In this document: in pieces, positions 9,071 through 18,437 of the stretch
Position numbering within the stretch: position 1 is the stretch's first letter
Layout: the number at the start of each line of letters is the position of its first letter
DNA from: Pseudobacteriovorax sp.
GTDB lineage: Bacteria; Bdellovibrionota_B; Oligoflexia; Oligoflexales; Oligoflexaceae
Length of the DNA stretch: 64,000 bases
Direction of reading: 5' to 3'
Assembly (NCBI GenBank): GCA_013215145.1
Contig: JABSRP010000022.1
Span: 1 to 64,000 of the forward strand
Position numbers and translations under genes: made by a program
Notes under the pieces: model-generated
Told to the model about the DNA's origin: nothing
What the model saw: the letters and a program-made list of their open reading frames with translations, nothing else
Database searches by the model: none

Positions 9071-9218
9071 GAAGTCTCAGCATTGATTTTAGATATTGTT
9101 GTAGTCGATGACAAAACTTTCGAAACTATAGAAAAATATCCGAAGAAAAGCTGAACCTCATTAAGCGTAGAGTTTTGTCATCGACTACAACAATATCTAA
9201 AATCAATGCTGAGACTTC
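9071..9218. repeat. Long hairpin element 2 (48-bp perfect arms)
   Basis: Arms 9071-9118 and 9171-9218 are perfect reverse complements over 48 bases. The inner tips read ACAAAACT and AGTTTTGT, again leaving 54 nt between AAAAC and GTTTT. Read on the minus strand, the loop contains TGAGGTTCAGCTTTTCTTC, similar to the cores of elements 1 and 3, so this element appears to be inserted in the opposite orientation. Its stem sequence is unrelated to the other stems. Confidence 0.9.
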
Positions 9219-9265
9219 ATCAACAAGTCAGAACCTACGACGATCAAGAATTATACCTAAAATGG

Positions 9266-9290
9266 AAAAGCCAGATCAAATGATCTGGCC
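9266..9290 (-). terminator. Intrinsic terminator of the 9324-10805 lipoprotein gene
   Basis: On the minus strand a 9-bp stem GCCAGATCA with a 2-nt loop (9270-9289) is followed by TTTT, about 35 bases after the stop codon of the leftward gene. Confidence 0.75.
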
Positions 9291-9323
9291 CTAAGATGTT
9301 TTGCTAATTTTCAGGTGTTTGCC

Positions 9324-10805
9324 TTATGGATTGTTTTCTTGGTAAGAGTTAATCACATCCCAAACCTGATCTTCTTTTTGTTGGATGGCAAAACAGATGC
9401 TATCACCATCAGAGAATTCAGATTCACAGGCCGCTTGAACTGGAATCATGCCTTCACTTGCCATGTTTAGCTTGTAAACAGACGTTGGAGTCACAGCACA
9501 TGCGGTTGAGTCTACCTCGGTAACAGCAGCAGGCTCTGTCTGGCTTAGCAGCTCATCAGTTGTAAAGTCGATGAGGTCTAGTTCCGTTTTCAGAGTAGAG
9601 GTTGCGATGGTCGCGTACTTAGGAGCTTCGTTCTCATTGAATTCGAAAGTGATTTCACCTGAGTGGGTGAACGGCTCTGTTTCGTTGGGATCCTTAAAGC
9701 TTCCGGTACGTTTACCAGCGGCTTCGAAGACTTTAACGTCAGCGAATGAGGTTCCTGAATAACTAACTACGGATGCGCTCTTATCTGAATACGTGAAGGT
9801 TTGGTTGTTGAAGGTGTTTGAACCTGCAGATAGGAACTTAGTTGTTAGTTTTGAGTCTGAGATTTGGATAGAGCCACTGAAATTACCCGTTCCCCAGCTG
9901 CCAGAATCGCTACCATTGATCGTCAACTTTCTTGCAACCGCTGGATCGAACTCGATGGTGCCGTCAGTCACTGCCTTAAGGCCGGCTGTCAATACCATAT
10001 GGTTGGCCCATGTGAACTCTTCGCCATCGAAGTCTTCTGTGCCACCGCCAGTGTTGGTGATGGTCAAAACACCTGTGTTGTTGTCAACACGTATGATTTC
10101 TTTGCTTCTCGCTGTGCCGTCATCGCCACAGAAGTTCAAGGCAACTTGATAGACGCCAGACTCGACTGAAGTCCCTTGTAGTTCGAATACAATGGTTTCA
10201 CCGACTTGGCCATCAAACTCCAATTGCAGAGCGCGGTAGCTGGTTTCTGTTCCCGGAACAAAGTATTGCCCTTGATCTACCTCATCGCCACTTACGTATT
10301 CGATAAGTCTAGTTCCGGTCTCGGCATCCACGCGTTTCATGTAGCAGGATGATCCTGATGCCTGGCCTAAATCACTGATTTGTCTCGCGGCATCTTGCAT
10401 TACGTAGCATTTGTTTTGGCCGTCGCGGAAACTCTGCATGTGAGTCTCGAAGGTATCCCAATCCTGAGATGTCGCGGCGGTTGTCATGTTTGTTACGAGG
10501 GTATCCACGGACGTAATCAGGTACTCTTCGATATTGTCTTTTGTGATGGAGTTAAAGTTAGGAGGAGTTCCCGTAACAGCGTCAGAGCTGTTCTGCAACG
10601 CTAGAGAACTAGACTCGGTAATCATCAAGTTGCCGACATCAGGAATCGCTGTAAGAGATGCGACTTGAGTCACTGAAGTCTCGGAAAACGGCTCAGTGGT
10701 TGTTGTCGTGGCCGCGTCGTCAGAATCGGAACCGCAACCTGCTGCGATCAGTGCTGTCAGTACAGGCACGACCATCGCAAATCCGTTTCTCTTAGGGTAT
10801 CTCAT
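9324..10805 (-). CDS. Secreted lipoprotein of unknown function
   Basis: The start chosen is the ATG at 10805, with GGGAGA nine bases upstream; the frame itself opens 19 codons earlier without support. The 493-aa product has a lipoprotein signal ending in LIAAGC, then an Asp/Ser/Thr-rich linker (GSDSDDAATTTTTEP). The body is beta-rich, low in Lys/Arg, and has few Cys (QNKCYVMQD, SGSSCYMKR, NFCGDDGT, STACAV, QAACES), probably paired in the periplasm or on the surface. I do not recognise a catalytic domain. It is a single-gene unit with its own terminator. Confidence 0.8.
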   Translation of the reverse strand: MRYPKRNGFAMVVPVLTALIAAGCGSDSDDAATTTTTEPFSETSVTQVASLTAIPDVGNLMITESSSLALQNSSDAVTGTPPNFNSITKDNIEEYLITSVDTLVTNMTTAATSQDWDTFETHMQSFRDGQNKCYVMQDAARQISDLGQASGSSCYMKRVDAETGTRLIEYVSGDEVDQGQYFVPGTETSYRALQLEFDGQVGETIVFELQGTSVESGVYQVALNFCGDDGTARSKEIIRVDNNTGVLTITNTGGGTEDFDGEEFTWANHMVLTAGLKAVTDGTIEFDPAVARKLTINGSDSGSWGTGNFSGSIQISDSKLTTKFLSAGSNTFNNQTFTYSDKSASVVSYSGTSFADVKVFEAAGKRTGSFKDPNETEPFTHSGEITFEFNENEAPKYATIATSTLKTELDLIDFTTDELLSQTEPAAVTEVDSTACAVTPTSVYKLNMASEGMIPVQAACESEFSDGDSICFAIQQKEDQVWDVINSYQENNP

Positions 10806-11376
10806 GTGTTTTTCTCCCGAATTTATATTTATAGTGTTGTTGTGCAAAGTGGGGCTAACCAACCTCCTAAATATGTGCTCAGCTTCGGAACAAAACGGAA
10901 GAATTTAAGGAATCATCACTAATGCTGGGAAACTTACGATTAAACCCAGGAAATTCTGCCTGGTTGCCTGCGTATTTTTTAGCGGGCTGCTGCAAATGGT
11001 GGCTAAAAATCACGATGCACAGGAATTTCGTTCGCTAATACGCATGTTTTCGCTCAAATGTTGGGTAGTTTAGTGTTATTTGATAACCTATTTAGATTGT
11101 TTGACTATGATGATCTTAATTCAAGCTGGCTGAATACCTTCGAAATCGTAGCTAAATTTTTCTTATCTTTTTGTAATTATTAAACTAATTATTTGGCAAG
11201 AGTTCTAATTAGTAGTTGTAGTGATCACTTGGTCACAATGCAAACAAAGATTAAAAAAATATAAATTTAAATTTTGCGTATGTGAAAAATGTTATGATAG
11301 GGTGTCACTCTATGCTGACTAGTCAGTCAAGTTCTGTGAGATTCGGAGCTGGCTACGTACCGAGGAAAGGGTGATT
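10806..11376. other. AT-rich divergent intergenic region
   Basis: This 570-base stretch separates the leftward lipoprotein gene from the rightward barrel-protein operon and holds no open frame I would trust. It should contain both promoters. A TATGAT-like hexamer lies near 11292, but no well-spaced -35 box is evident. A TGACTAGTCA palindrome lies near 11315 and could be an operator. Nothing firmer can be said. Confidence 0.4.
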
Positions 11377-12228
11377 ATGTCCCTCACGCGTTTTTCTATC
11401 GCTACTGCATTGCTTGCAGCGGCGCCTGCGTATTCACAATTGATTATTGATGTCAAAGAAAAACCAAAAAAGCCATGGAAGGTCTCGACCTCCGTGACTC
11501 TTGCAGAGACTCCCATCGATCCTGCTGATACTGAATACAGAAGAGAGATTACTGGTGGAATTTCTGCTAGCTATATTGTTGGCGATCTTTATGAGTATCT
11601 TCCTAATCTGGCTGCTGTATCTGTTGGAGTCACCTACGAAGACGAGCTCACCTATGAAGACAATATCTCCAATATCCAAAGCCTCGTGGTGGGGATGAAT
11701 AGTTTAATCTTCGATCTCGACAACGACGATTTAAGGCTAACAGTGGAGCCTAGTGTAGGTTATAACCTGAACGAGGATTTGCGAGAGTTTGTTGGCTATC
11801 AGGGCTTTGCTCGACTCCAAACCGGTTTGGTATTCAAACTGCCACAACTCATCTTCAAAAGTGTTCAAGCGGGCCCAACAGTCCGCTATTCAAAGTATTT
11901 CAACTCATACGATACCAACAGACTTGGTGGGCAGAACAACGACCGCTTGCAACGTATCGGCGGCTCCCTATCTGTGGGTATTTGGGGTGATATATCAACC
12001 ACTGCTAGCGTTACTAATGATACCGTTTGGCTAGAAGACGGCTCGAAGGACTTAAATAAATATAACGCCAGCGTATCCTTAGCATACGCACCGGCCCTCG
12101 GCTTTAACGCAGCAGTTGGTTGGTCTCAGCGTGACAATACCCTTAAAAATGATGATGTAACTAATAATATAGATTTCACCTATGCAGATACTGCACAAGT
12201 TTCTGCGACGGTAGGATATAAATTTTGA
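11377..12228 (+). CDS. Outer-membrane beta-barrel protein, unknown function
   Basis: A 283-aa protein with a cleavable signal peptide (MSLTRFSIATALLAAAPAYS). Alternating hydrophobic/polar strands follow, and it ends in the aromatic KF typical of outer-membrane barrels (VSATVGYKF). I chose ATG 11377 over GTG 11371 because AGGAAAGG is correctly spaced from it. There are about 10-12 candidate strands. The giant metalloprotease gene starts 50 bases downstream in the same direction, so the two probably form an operon in which the barrel could serve protease export or anchoring (inference). No family-specific motif is recognised. Confidence 0.75.
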   Translation: MSLTRFSIATALLAAAPAYSQLIIDVKEKPKKPWKVSTSVTLAETPIDPADTEYRREITGGISASYIVGDLYEYLPNLAAVSVGVTYEDELTYEDNISNIQSLVVGMNSLIFDLDNDDLRLTVEPSVGYNLNEDLREFVGYQGFARLQTGLVFKLPQLIFKSVQAGPTVRYSKYFNSYDTNRLGGQNNDRLQRIGGSLSVGIWGDISTTASVTNDTVWLEDGSKDLNKYNASVSLAYAPALGFNAAVGWSQRDNTLKNDDVTNNIDFTYADTAQVSATVGYKF

Positions 12229-12278
12229 CAATTTTTTGGCCTGAGCAGACCTAGGACACTACACAAGGAGATCCTTAC

Positions 12279-14111
12279 ATGGAACTAAACTTCACAAGGA
12301 ACATGACAAAAACTGCCGCCGCGATGGCTATATTCGCATTTGGCGTTAGTTCTTGTCAGAAGAGACGGGCGCCAGAATTCCGTCAGGGCGAAGGTGAGTA
12401 TGTCTTCGCTATTGACGATTATAAAGACATGGAGTACCCGATCACTACGGGTAAATTTAAGGCTCCTGGTTCTGCAGTCGATGCCGATGTATTTGTTGCT
12501 TCTAAGGAAGGCAGCATCATCCGAGCACTCGATGCGGTAGATTTTAGGGCTGACCTTGAAATCGTGAATAACTTCAACAGTGTCGATCAATCGACTCTTA
12601 AGTTCTTCGCGAGAGAAGACACTTCAGATGTATACAAAGCTAAGATTGGCTTCACCGATAATCATATGATCGTTTACAAGATTGCCAATATCAATGACGT
12701 GGCCACCGATGAGTTGACTTACGGTATCGTTAATGGTGAGCAGGCTATCATTCCTATTCTAGGATACCCCCTAACAAAGTACACGATTGAATATGTTTTG
12801 GATTCTCGTGGTAAACCTACGAATCAAAAGACAACGATTGAAAAGAAATTCCTAAGCGAGGCCACTCACTTTTCGATTGATGCTAACAGTCCAAAGTACT
12901 TTGATCGTGCTTACAAGACTAACATGATTCCGGCCAAACTATTTGATGGTGATGACGAGTGGTTCTACGAAGTCAGTATCGTTGACGGTCCATTAAGCAC
13001 AAGACTTGGTCAGCAGATTGGTGCTGGTATCTCTAAATTCAGTCGTACCAGTAACGCAATCCTTGTCCTTGATGTGAATATTCCAGAAGAAGCCGAAGGC
13101 CTTTCTGGTGATAAGCTTCCTCGGATTGTGAGTCTACCAACTTTTTGGGCTGACTACCGATTGAAGAATGCTGGTGACGACGCCTTTCTTAAAGAAGAGC
13201 TAGTTATACAAGAGGACGCTGGTAGCGCATCTTGGAAAACCCTTCCTTACGGTCTAGTTGACTTCAAAAGAGCATTGAACCCAGACGGCGCTAACCCGGA
13301 TGCCTTCCGCGTGACGCGTCTTGAGGTTGATGACGACTATCTATCTTTCATCGTAGCGTCGTCTGATGACGGTACTGCGTTTCACTTCTCTTTCCAAAGA
13401 GACAATGAAAAGATCCAGGGTATCCCTTACCCAGCTCTTGACCGTCGTAAGTATGGTTTTTGGCAGGCGGACAGACAGTTTTACCCAGGTGAGATCACAG
13501 ACACGGAAAAGTATGTTGCTAAGAATAAATTCCTAGCTCGTATGTATCCTGCATCCAATGACAATGTTATTGAGATCTTCTTAACAGAAAACACTCCTGA
13601 TCATCCTGTTTTCATCGAAGCGATTAAAGACGCAATGGCTGCTTGGGATGAGGCATTTGTTGAGGCGGCTCGTGGATCTGATTTAGAAGATAACCCGATT
13701 CGCATTAAACTTAACTTGGATAAGCGTGTTGCTAACGGAGACGTAAGATATAACAAAGTTTCCTTTTATGACTTCAACATCGAAGTTGGTGGATTGTTAG
13801 GATACGGACCATCGGTTCAAGATGATCGTACTGGACGCATCTTCTCTTCGACTAACCACATTTACCTTCGCACTTACCGAGAAGGTATCTATAGTAACCT
13901 TAAGAGTTACATCCGCCACCGTTTAGGTCTTTTTGAAGGAAAAGAAGTACCTGGTGTCGACTACCCAGATCAAGTCTTAAAGACTGTGGGAACCATTGAT
14001 TCCATTTACACAAACCCTGTAGCTAATGGTACTTACAAGAACGATGTTTATGCTTTACAGAACTCGCGTCTAGTCCGAGAAAAAGCTGAGCAACCGATCA
14101 ATGTTGTCTAG
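12279..14111 (+). CDS. N-terminal half of giant metalloprotease lipoprotein, ends at in-frame TAG
   Basis: The frame starts with a lipoprotein-type signal (hydrophobic stretch ending FGVSSC) after AAGGAG and runs 610 codons to a TAG at 14109-14111. The residues resemble the N-terminal region of large bacterial zinc-dependent metalloproteases, with beta-rich DUF5117-like segments followed by a helical start of the catalytic domain (AIKDAMAAWDEAF, typical of metzincins). The same reading frame continues after the TAG without any shift for another 853 codons, so this is one protein interrupted by a single stop. It could be a nonsense mutation, a sequencing error or a readthrough codon (TAG followed by C). 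Confidence 0.75.
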   Translation: MELNFTRNMTKTAAAMAIFAFGVSSCQKRRAPEFRQGEGEYVFAIDDYKDMEYPITTGKFKAPGSAVDADVFVASKEGSIIRALDAVDFRADLEIVNNFNSVDQSTLKFFAREDTSDVYKAKIGFTDNHMIVYKIANINDVATDELTYGIVNGEQAIIPILGYPLTKYTIEYVLDSRGKPTNQKTTIEKKFLSEATHFSIDANSPKYFDRAYKTNMIPAKLFDGDDEWFYEVSIVDGPLSTRLGQQIGAGISKFSRTSNAILVLDVNIPEEAEGLSGDKLPRIVSLPTFWADYRLKNAGDDAFLKEELVIQEDAGSASWKTLPYGLVDFKRALNPDGANPDAFRVTRLEVDDDYLSFIVASSDDGTAFHFSFQRDNEKIQGIPYPALDRRKYGFWQADRQFYPGEITDTEKYVAKNKFLARMYPASNDNVIEIFLTENTPDHPVFIEAIKDAMAAWDEAFVEAARGSDLEDNPIRIKLNLDKRVANGDVRYNKVSFYDFNIEVGGLLGYGPSVQDDRTGRIFSSTNHIYLRTYREGIYSNLKSYIRHRLGLFEGKEVPGVDYPDQVLKTVGTIDSIYTNPVANGTYKNDVYALQNSRLVREKAEQPINVV

Positions 14112-14162
14112 CATGCTGGCCTAGGTCTTAATGAGTACCTCGAAAAGGTTGAGCAAGACGCT

Positions 14163-16670
14163 TTGATGACTCCTGCTGAGCGCGAAGATTCTGGTCTTTA
14201 TGCTGAAATCAACGCGTTGATGAACCTTTCGTCACTTAACAAAAGACGTGAGGGTGCCAATGTAAAGACTCAGTGTGCCTACACGGCGGCCAAAGCCAAC
14301 ACCTATGCCGAGATCGAAGAGATCTGTGGCGGTCTTGATTTCGGTGCCTATGTCAACAACCTAGTAGCAGAAAAAGAATTTCTAAATCTAGAAGAGCTAG
14401 ATTATCCAGTAGAAATCCTAAACGACTGTGCGATTCAGCTGCTTAAGCCGACACTTAAGTCAACTCTAGTCCACGAATTTGGTCATAACCTAGGTTTGAC
14501 TCATAACTTCATGGGTAGCACCGATTTCAAAAACTTTGAACTAGATGAAAATGGAGTTCCCGTAGCGCGATCTACCTCTGTGATGGACTACCCTGAGCGT
14601 GATAGTGATCGTGGATTTAAACCAGGTACTTACGATGTTGCCGCGATTCGTTATGCGTACTACCGAACCGTTGAGCTGAAAGAAACTAATGCCGAAGGCA
14701 AAGCCAAAATCGTTTCTATCGCTTCTAACGATCCTGAAGATACACGACCTATTGAAGATCGCGTTGAAGACCCGAGCGCCCTAAGAAACTACTCTTACTG
14801 TTGGGACTTGGACATCCTTGACGGTGAGATTCCCATCGAAGATCCTAGATGTCGTCGTTGGGACCGTGGAGCGAACCCCGTTCAAATGGTTTATGCTTTG
14901 ATGGACCGATTCAACGCCTTGACGACAACGGAAATGGATCGTTACGAAGGTGATGGCCTATACTTAAGAGCGCCTTTTGCTCTGAACCAGGTTATGATGC
15001 CGATGAAGTCGATCTACACCCGATACCGTTACCTTCTATACTTAAAGACGAAAGATAGTGAAGATCCATACTTCGTTAAAGGTGAGAGTAATTTTGATAA
15101 CCTTATCGCAGAAAATGTTGGTTCGACCCAACTTAGCGATGCGGTGATGAGAGATACAGTTGCTCTCGAAAAAGCTCTGACAGAGCGTGACGCCAGTGGC
15201 AATCTTGTGATTAGTGAGCTTGAGCAGTACCGTGTGGCATCTGATGTAATCTTCAAGTTTTTGACGCAAGTTGCTTTTGCTGAAGACCGCTACTGTACGG
15301 CTTGGAAAGCTGGAATCTTTGTTGGCGCAGCTCCTTTCGCTAAACTAAGACTAGCCACATACAACGCTTCTGTTGCAAGGGGAGGCGATCGCCAAGCCAC
15401 TTTACAGACTTGTGATGAGATAGCAGCTACATTGAAAACCTTACCAAATAACGACGCGTCTCTAAGAGACTTGGCCTACTTCAGTGATTCGTCTGCAGTC
15501 GATACGATCAAGCAGTTTGGTAAGGCTTATGATATTGTAACCTACACTGCCAATGAAGAAGGCCTGCAAGACAAGGCTCCTGTAACTCTTGACTTTGGTT
15601 CTTTCCGTATCGCAGCCATGGAAACTTTAACTTCACGTATGGCCCCTCTAGGGATTGCTAACGCTAATGGCTTTACTCCATCATTCCTAGATAACCCTAA
15701 CTACCGTGCGGAGTTACTGAATTTGTTTGGAGAGAGACTATCTCGTGGCGTAAATCCCGAAAAGATGGGTGCTGCTCCAGGAACAGTCGGTAATCTTATC
15801 GAGTTCTCTGAAGAGCAGGATCTTCTTAGAACGATGTTTATCTTGATTCAAAATAACCTAGTTCCTCCCGGTGACTCTTCTGATAGAAGGCGTGATGACA
15901 TCAGACCCATTATTGCTAACGCTGCCGATTTCCAGACAGCTACCGCTGGACTTGACTTAGAAAACGATGTCGCTGTGTACCAAGCTCCTGGTGGCGTTTA
16001 TGTCTATTCATTACGCAAGGGATCACCAATTTGGTCTATCATCAAAAAGTTCCGTACACTGGAGCCGGTACTCGAGGGTGTATCTATTGCGGAAACAGCA
16101 AAAGAAGATCGTATCGCTTTTGCTGCTGAAGTTTTAGATCTAGCCACACAACTAATTCCAGCGTTTTCGACTCCTGCTACGGAGGATACTCCTGCTTCTA
16201 TTGATTCGGCAGCTGCAAAACTAGCTGTTGATTTGATTAATGGGATCGCGAGCAATGTCTTCAAAGAGCCTACTGCAGAACCACTTGTTCTTGAAGGCGC
16301 TGATGAGCAAATCCAGCAACTGTATAACGCGATTATTGCTAGCCTCAGAGCAGATGTCCAAAATCAAGATTTTCCATCTTACGGAACTATCATTGATACG
16401 GTTCTCACAATTCCAGGTCTCTTCCCGAGCTATGGCGGGCAGATTTATCTGCAGAACTTTACGGATACCTACTCGAGAACTATCTATGTCAATGCTCTTG
16501 CGTTAGTTGCGGCAAAGGGTCTTGAATTGACATCGCTGACTCCTGCATTAGCTTCAGAAGAACTAGCTCTTTCGCTACAAGCGATGGAGACACTTCTTCC
16601 TGAGGGGCGAGTTCTTTCTGAGCTAAGTGTTCAAGAAGAGCTTCTAAGGACAATTATCCTCAGCCGATAA
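14163..16670 (+). CDS. C-terminal half of giant metzincin-type zinc metalloprotease
   Basis: This continues the frame of the preceding half after the TAG. The zinc site HEFGHNLGLTH is complete (first His codon at 14472) and is followed by the Met-turn TSVMDYP and an AIRYAYY segment, as in bacterial zinc-dependent metalloproteases of the DUF4953/DUF5117 type. About 700 further residues are mostly helical, with no recognised domain. There is no ribosome-binding site near TTG 14163 or ATG 14166, so independent translation is unlikely, yet the sequence shows no further decay: no frameshift and no second stop. If the TAG is read through, the protein is 1,463 residues, probably an exported lipid-anchored protease. 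If not, the catalytic half is lost. Confidence 0.8.
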   Translation: MMTPAEREDSGLYAEINALMNLSSLNKRREGANVKTQCAYTAAKANTYAEIEEICGGLDFGAYVNNLVAEKEFLNLEELDYPVEILNDCAIQLLKPTLKSTLVHEFGHNLGLTHNFMGSTDFKNFELDENGVPVARSTSVMDYPERDSDRGFKPGTYDVAAIRYAYYRTVELKETNAEGKAKIVSIASNDPEDTRPIEDRVEDPSALRNYSYCWDLDILDGEIPIEDPRCRRWDRGANPVQMVYALMDRFNALTTTEMDRYEGDGLYLRAPFALNQVMMPMKSIYTRYRYLLYLKTKDSEDPYFVKGESNFDNLIAENVGSTQLSDAVMRDTVALEKALTERDASGNLVISELEQYRVASDVIFKFLTQVAFAEDRYCTAWKAGIFVGAAPFAKLRLATYNASVARGGDRQATLQTCDEIAATLKTLPNNDASLRDLAYFSDSSAVDTIKQFGKAYDIVTYTANEEGLQDKAPVTLDFGSFRIAAMETLTSRMAPLGIANANGFTPSFLDNPNYRAELLNLFGERLSRGVNPEKMGAAPGTVGNLIEFSEEQDLLRTMFILIQNNLVPPGDSSDRRRDDIRPIIANAADFQTATAGLDLENDVAVYQAPGGVYVYSLRKGSPIWSIIKKFRTLEPVLEGVSIAETAKEDRIAFAAEVLDLATQLIPAFSTPATEDTPASIDSAAAKLAVDLINGIASNVFKEPTAEPLVLEGADEQIQQLYNAIIASLRADVQNQDFPSYGTIIDTVLTIPGLFPSYGGQIYLQNFTDTYSRTIYVNALALVAAKGLELTSLTPALASEELALSLQAMETLLPEGRVLSELSVQEELLRTIILSR

Positions 16671-16719
16671 GTCTTGCAAATTAAAGCAAGAGCGGCTCGA
16701 TAACCTTATCTTAACATTA

Positions 16720-16751
16720 AGCCGCGTCCCAATAAGGGGCGCGGTTTTTTT
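16720..16751 (+). terminator. Intrinsic terminator after metalloprotease
   Basis: A G+C-rich stem (CCGCGTCCC paired with GGGGCGCGG around AATAA) is followed by seven T residues, 50 bases after the metalloprotease stop. Confidence 0.85.
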
Positions 16752-16915
16752 GTTTTGTCTTCGCAGACTTTTCCAAGCCCGCAGGTTTTCAAAAATACCT
16801 GGATCAAACCCTAGACTTCCTATTTCCCAACGCTTATGCAGAAGCCCTTTGTGCAAGACTAGCAGACCTCATCGCAAAGAAACTTATAAAAGAATACTCA
16901 GACCAGGCGATCAAT

Positions 16916-17752
16916 GTGATTGATGAGGTCACTGAGCAATTTGTTAAGGTGTGTTTTGGGACTTGTGATTTAGAAAAGTTTCTCAACCAACTACGACCCA
17001 TGGGTAACCTTAGTCAGTTGCAGGGTGGTCTGGAGTTCGTCGCAAGAAAGATCGAGGCTGGAAAGCTGGTTCGGCAGAATAAAGAGATCGTCGCTGAGAT
17101 AGAGCTGTATAATGCCGCGAGTCCGTTGATTCGCTCTAATGGACTCGACTTGGATCGGACCATGGATCAATTGAATAAGGCATTGCCGTTCAAGTTACGG
17201 CTAAAGGTCAATGACAGGAATAGTGCCGCGCAAAATCTCTTAAAGGCGGCTGATGACGGTGGGCTTAGACGACAGATACTTGAATTCTTAGAAAATAACG
17301 ACTATTCGGATATCCCAGGATATGTGGCGCTTGCCAAAGACATGAAGTCAAATTCAATAAAAAAAATAAATTCGATTCTTCAAGCACTAAGGTGGGGTAA
17401 AATTCTCAAAGATGAAGGTAGGAATATATTTTTCGAAAACAAGATGTTCGTGGGAGTCGATATAGATTTAGGGGACTATTTACCGAACGGGTCGATTAAT
17501 GAAGCTATTCAGTTGAAAACTATCTCAGGTGAGAAGATCGTTATGAGGGCAAGAGAGGCTGTTAAACAGCTCGCTAAACTCTCACCGTCAGAAGCTAAAT
17601 CAAAAACAGTGATTATAGAGAGTACAGCGGTTACATGGGATGATTTATTAAGGGTACCGCAAAAAATTGAGTCAATTGAGACTATAAAAAGAGATTTCCC
17701 AGATGTTAAATTGATTGTCTTTTTCGCTGATGATGTAATGCAGGTATGGTGA
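16916..17752 (+). CDS. Orphan toxin-like C-terminal protein (possible polymorphic-toxin remnant)
   Basis: The annotatable frame starts at GTG 16916 and encodes 278 aa, but the same frame is open back to a stop at 16733 and reads like protein (for example FLFPNAYAEALCARL), without any ATG/GTG/TTG there. The gene therefore looks truncated at its 5' end. The C-terminal half contains FVGVDIDLGDYL, then NEAIQLKTISG, then VIIESTAVTWDD. This pattern resembles the restriction-endonuclease-fold nuclease tips of CdiA/Rhs toxins, in which an acidic residue precedes a Q-x-K motif. A nuclease activity is therefore possible. The gene is convergent with the next one. The family assignment is by pattern only. 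Confidence 0.5.
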   Translation: MIDEVTEQFVKVCFGTCDLEKFLNQLRPMGNLSQLQGGLEFVARKIEAGKLVRQNKEIVAEIELYNAASPLIRSNGLDLDRTMDQLNKALPFKLRLKVNDRNSAAQNLLKAADDGGLRRQILEFLENNDYSDIPGYVALAKDMKSNSIKKINSILQALRWGKILKDEGRNIFFENKMFVGVDIDLGDYLPNGSINEAIQLKTISGEKIVMRAREAVKQLAKLSPSEAKSKTVIIESTAVTWDDLLRVPQKIESIETIKRDFPDVKLIVFFADDVMQVW

Positions 17753-17837
17753 TGACCTATACCATACCACTTTTGATTCTTCTATACACAAAAAGCACAA
17801 TTTGATTTCCATCTTGTGCGACGCAGATAATGAGTTT

Positions 17838-18380
17838 CTATTTAATTTCGATGACGGTGTATGAACAATCGTTATTCCCGAACTCATCTATCGTGCCACT
17901 TTCGAATTCACCTTCGAGATTTCTCTTGAATTCCATATAGGTAAGATCAATTGCAGGTTCTATTATGCTATCTATGCAGTCTAGGTATATGGCTTCTTTG
18001 CAGCCTAAATTTTTTAAAATTTTTTTGCTTTCAACGAATGCTTCAGATTGATTTGTGAACCATGTATTCTTTTGAAATGAATTCAAAACAAATACTTTTT
18101 CAAAGAAATATATCGTGAAACGATAAGGTCCAAAAATCGCTAACTCTCTTTCTTTTTTATAAACGAAGTTCCAATCAGCCTCTTTGTCATAAATTTCTGA
18201 AACTATAATCCACTTTTCTTCAGATTTAAACCGAACCCCCTCAAAAGCCCGATCCAACACCTCTGGCAACCCAGGAAGATCCTCCACGGTAAACGGGTTC
18301 TCAAACACCATAGCTGTTAGTATGCTCATACCTTGCCTCAAGTCATCATCAGTTAAGCTGCCGCGAGCGGGGCTTTTCAC
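17838..18380 (-). CDS. Hypothetical protein, possible immunity or toxin-array remnant
   Basis: A 180-aa frame from GTG 18380. ATG 18329, preceded by GAGGCAAGG, is an alternative start that would give 163 aa. The frame is also open further upstream with protein-like sequence (GGCGLGDC) as far as the stop codon of the serine acetyltransferase gene, so the N-terminus may be degraded. The product is acidic, soluble, rich in aromatic residues and has no signal peptide (EKWIIVSEIYDKEADWNF). Its position facing the toxin-like gene suggests an immunity-type partner, but convergent orientation is unusual for such pairs. I do not recognise the family. Confidence 0.45.
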   Translation of the reverse strand: MKSPARGSLTDDDLRQGMSILTAMVFENPFTVEDLPGLPEVLDRAFEGVRFKSEEKWIIVSEIYDKEADWNFVYKKERELAIFGPYRFTIYFFEKVFVLNSFQKNTWFTNQSEAFVESKKILKNLGCKEAIYLDCIDSIIEPAIDLTYMEFKRNLEGEFESGTIDEFGNNDCSYTVIEIK

Positions 18381-18437
18381 GCAATCGCCTAGCCCGCAAC
18401 CGCCTAAGAGTATATCTCCATGATGCGATAAAGCTAT

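Larger units (their letters stand above)
8780..9265. other. Gene-free interval with long hairpins
   Basis: No convincing gene lies in this stretch. It is occupied by two long hairpins (8880-8985 and 9071-9218) and, between them, a weak 8-bp inverted repeat (8999-9006 with 9058-9065) around a 51-nt loop, which may be a decayed element of the same kind. Confidence 0.7.

Noticed and set aside
8880..9218. Hairpins as integron attC sites or a retron msr-msd
   Set aside because: No integrase, no reverse transcriptase, and no attC R-box consensus are present; stems are too long and perfect.
14112..14165. A frameshift separating two metalloprotease genes
   Set aside because: Both halves are in the same frame; the only interruption is one TAG codon.
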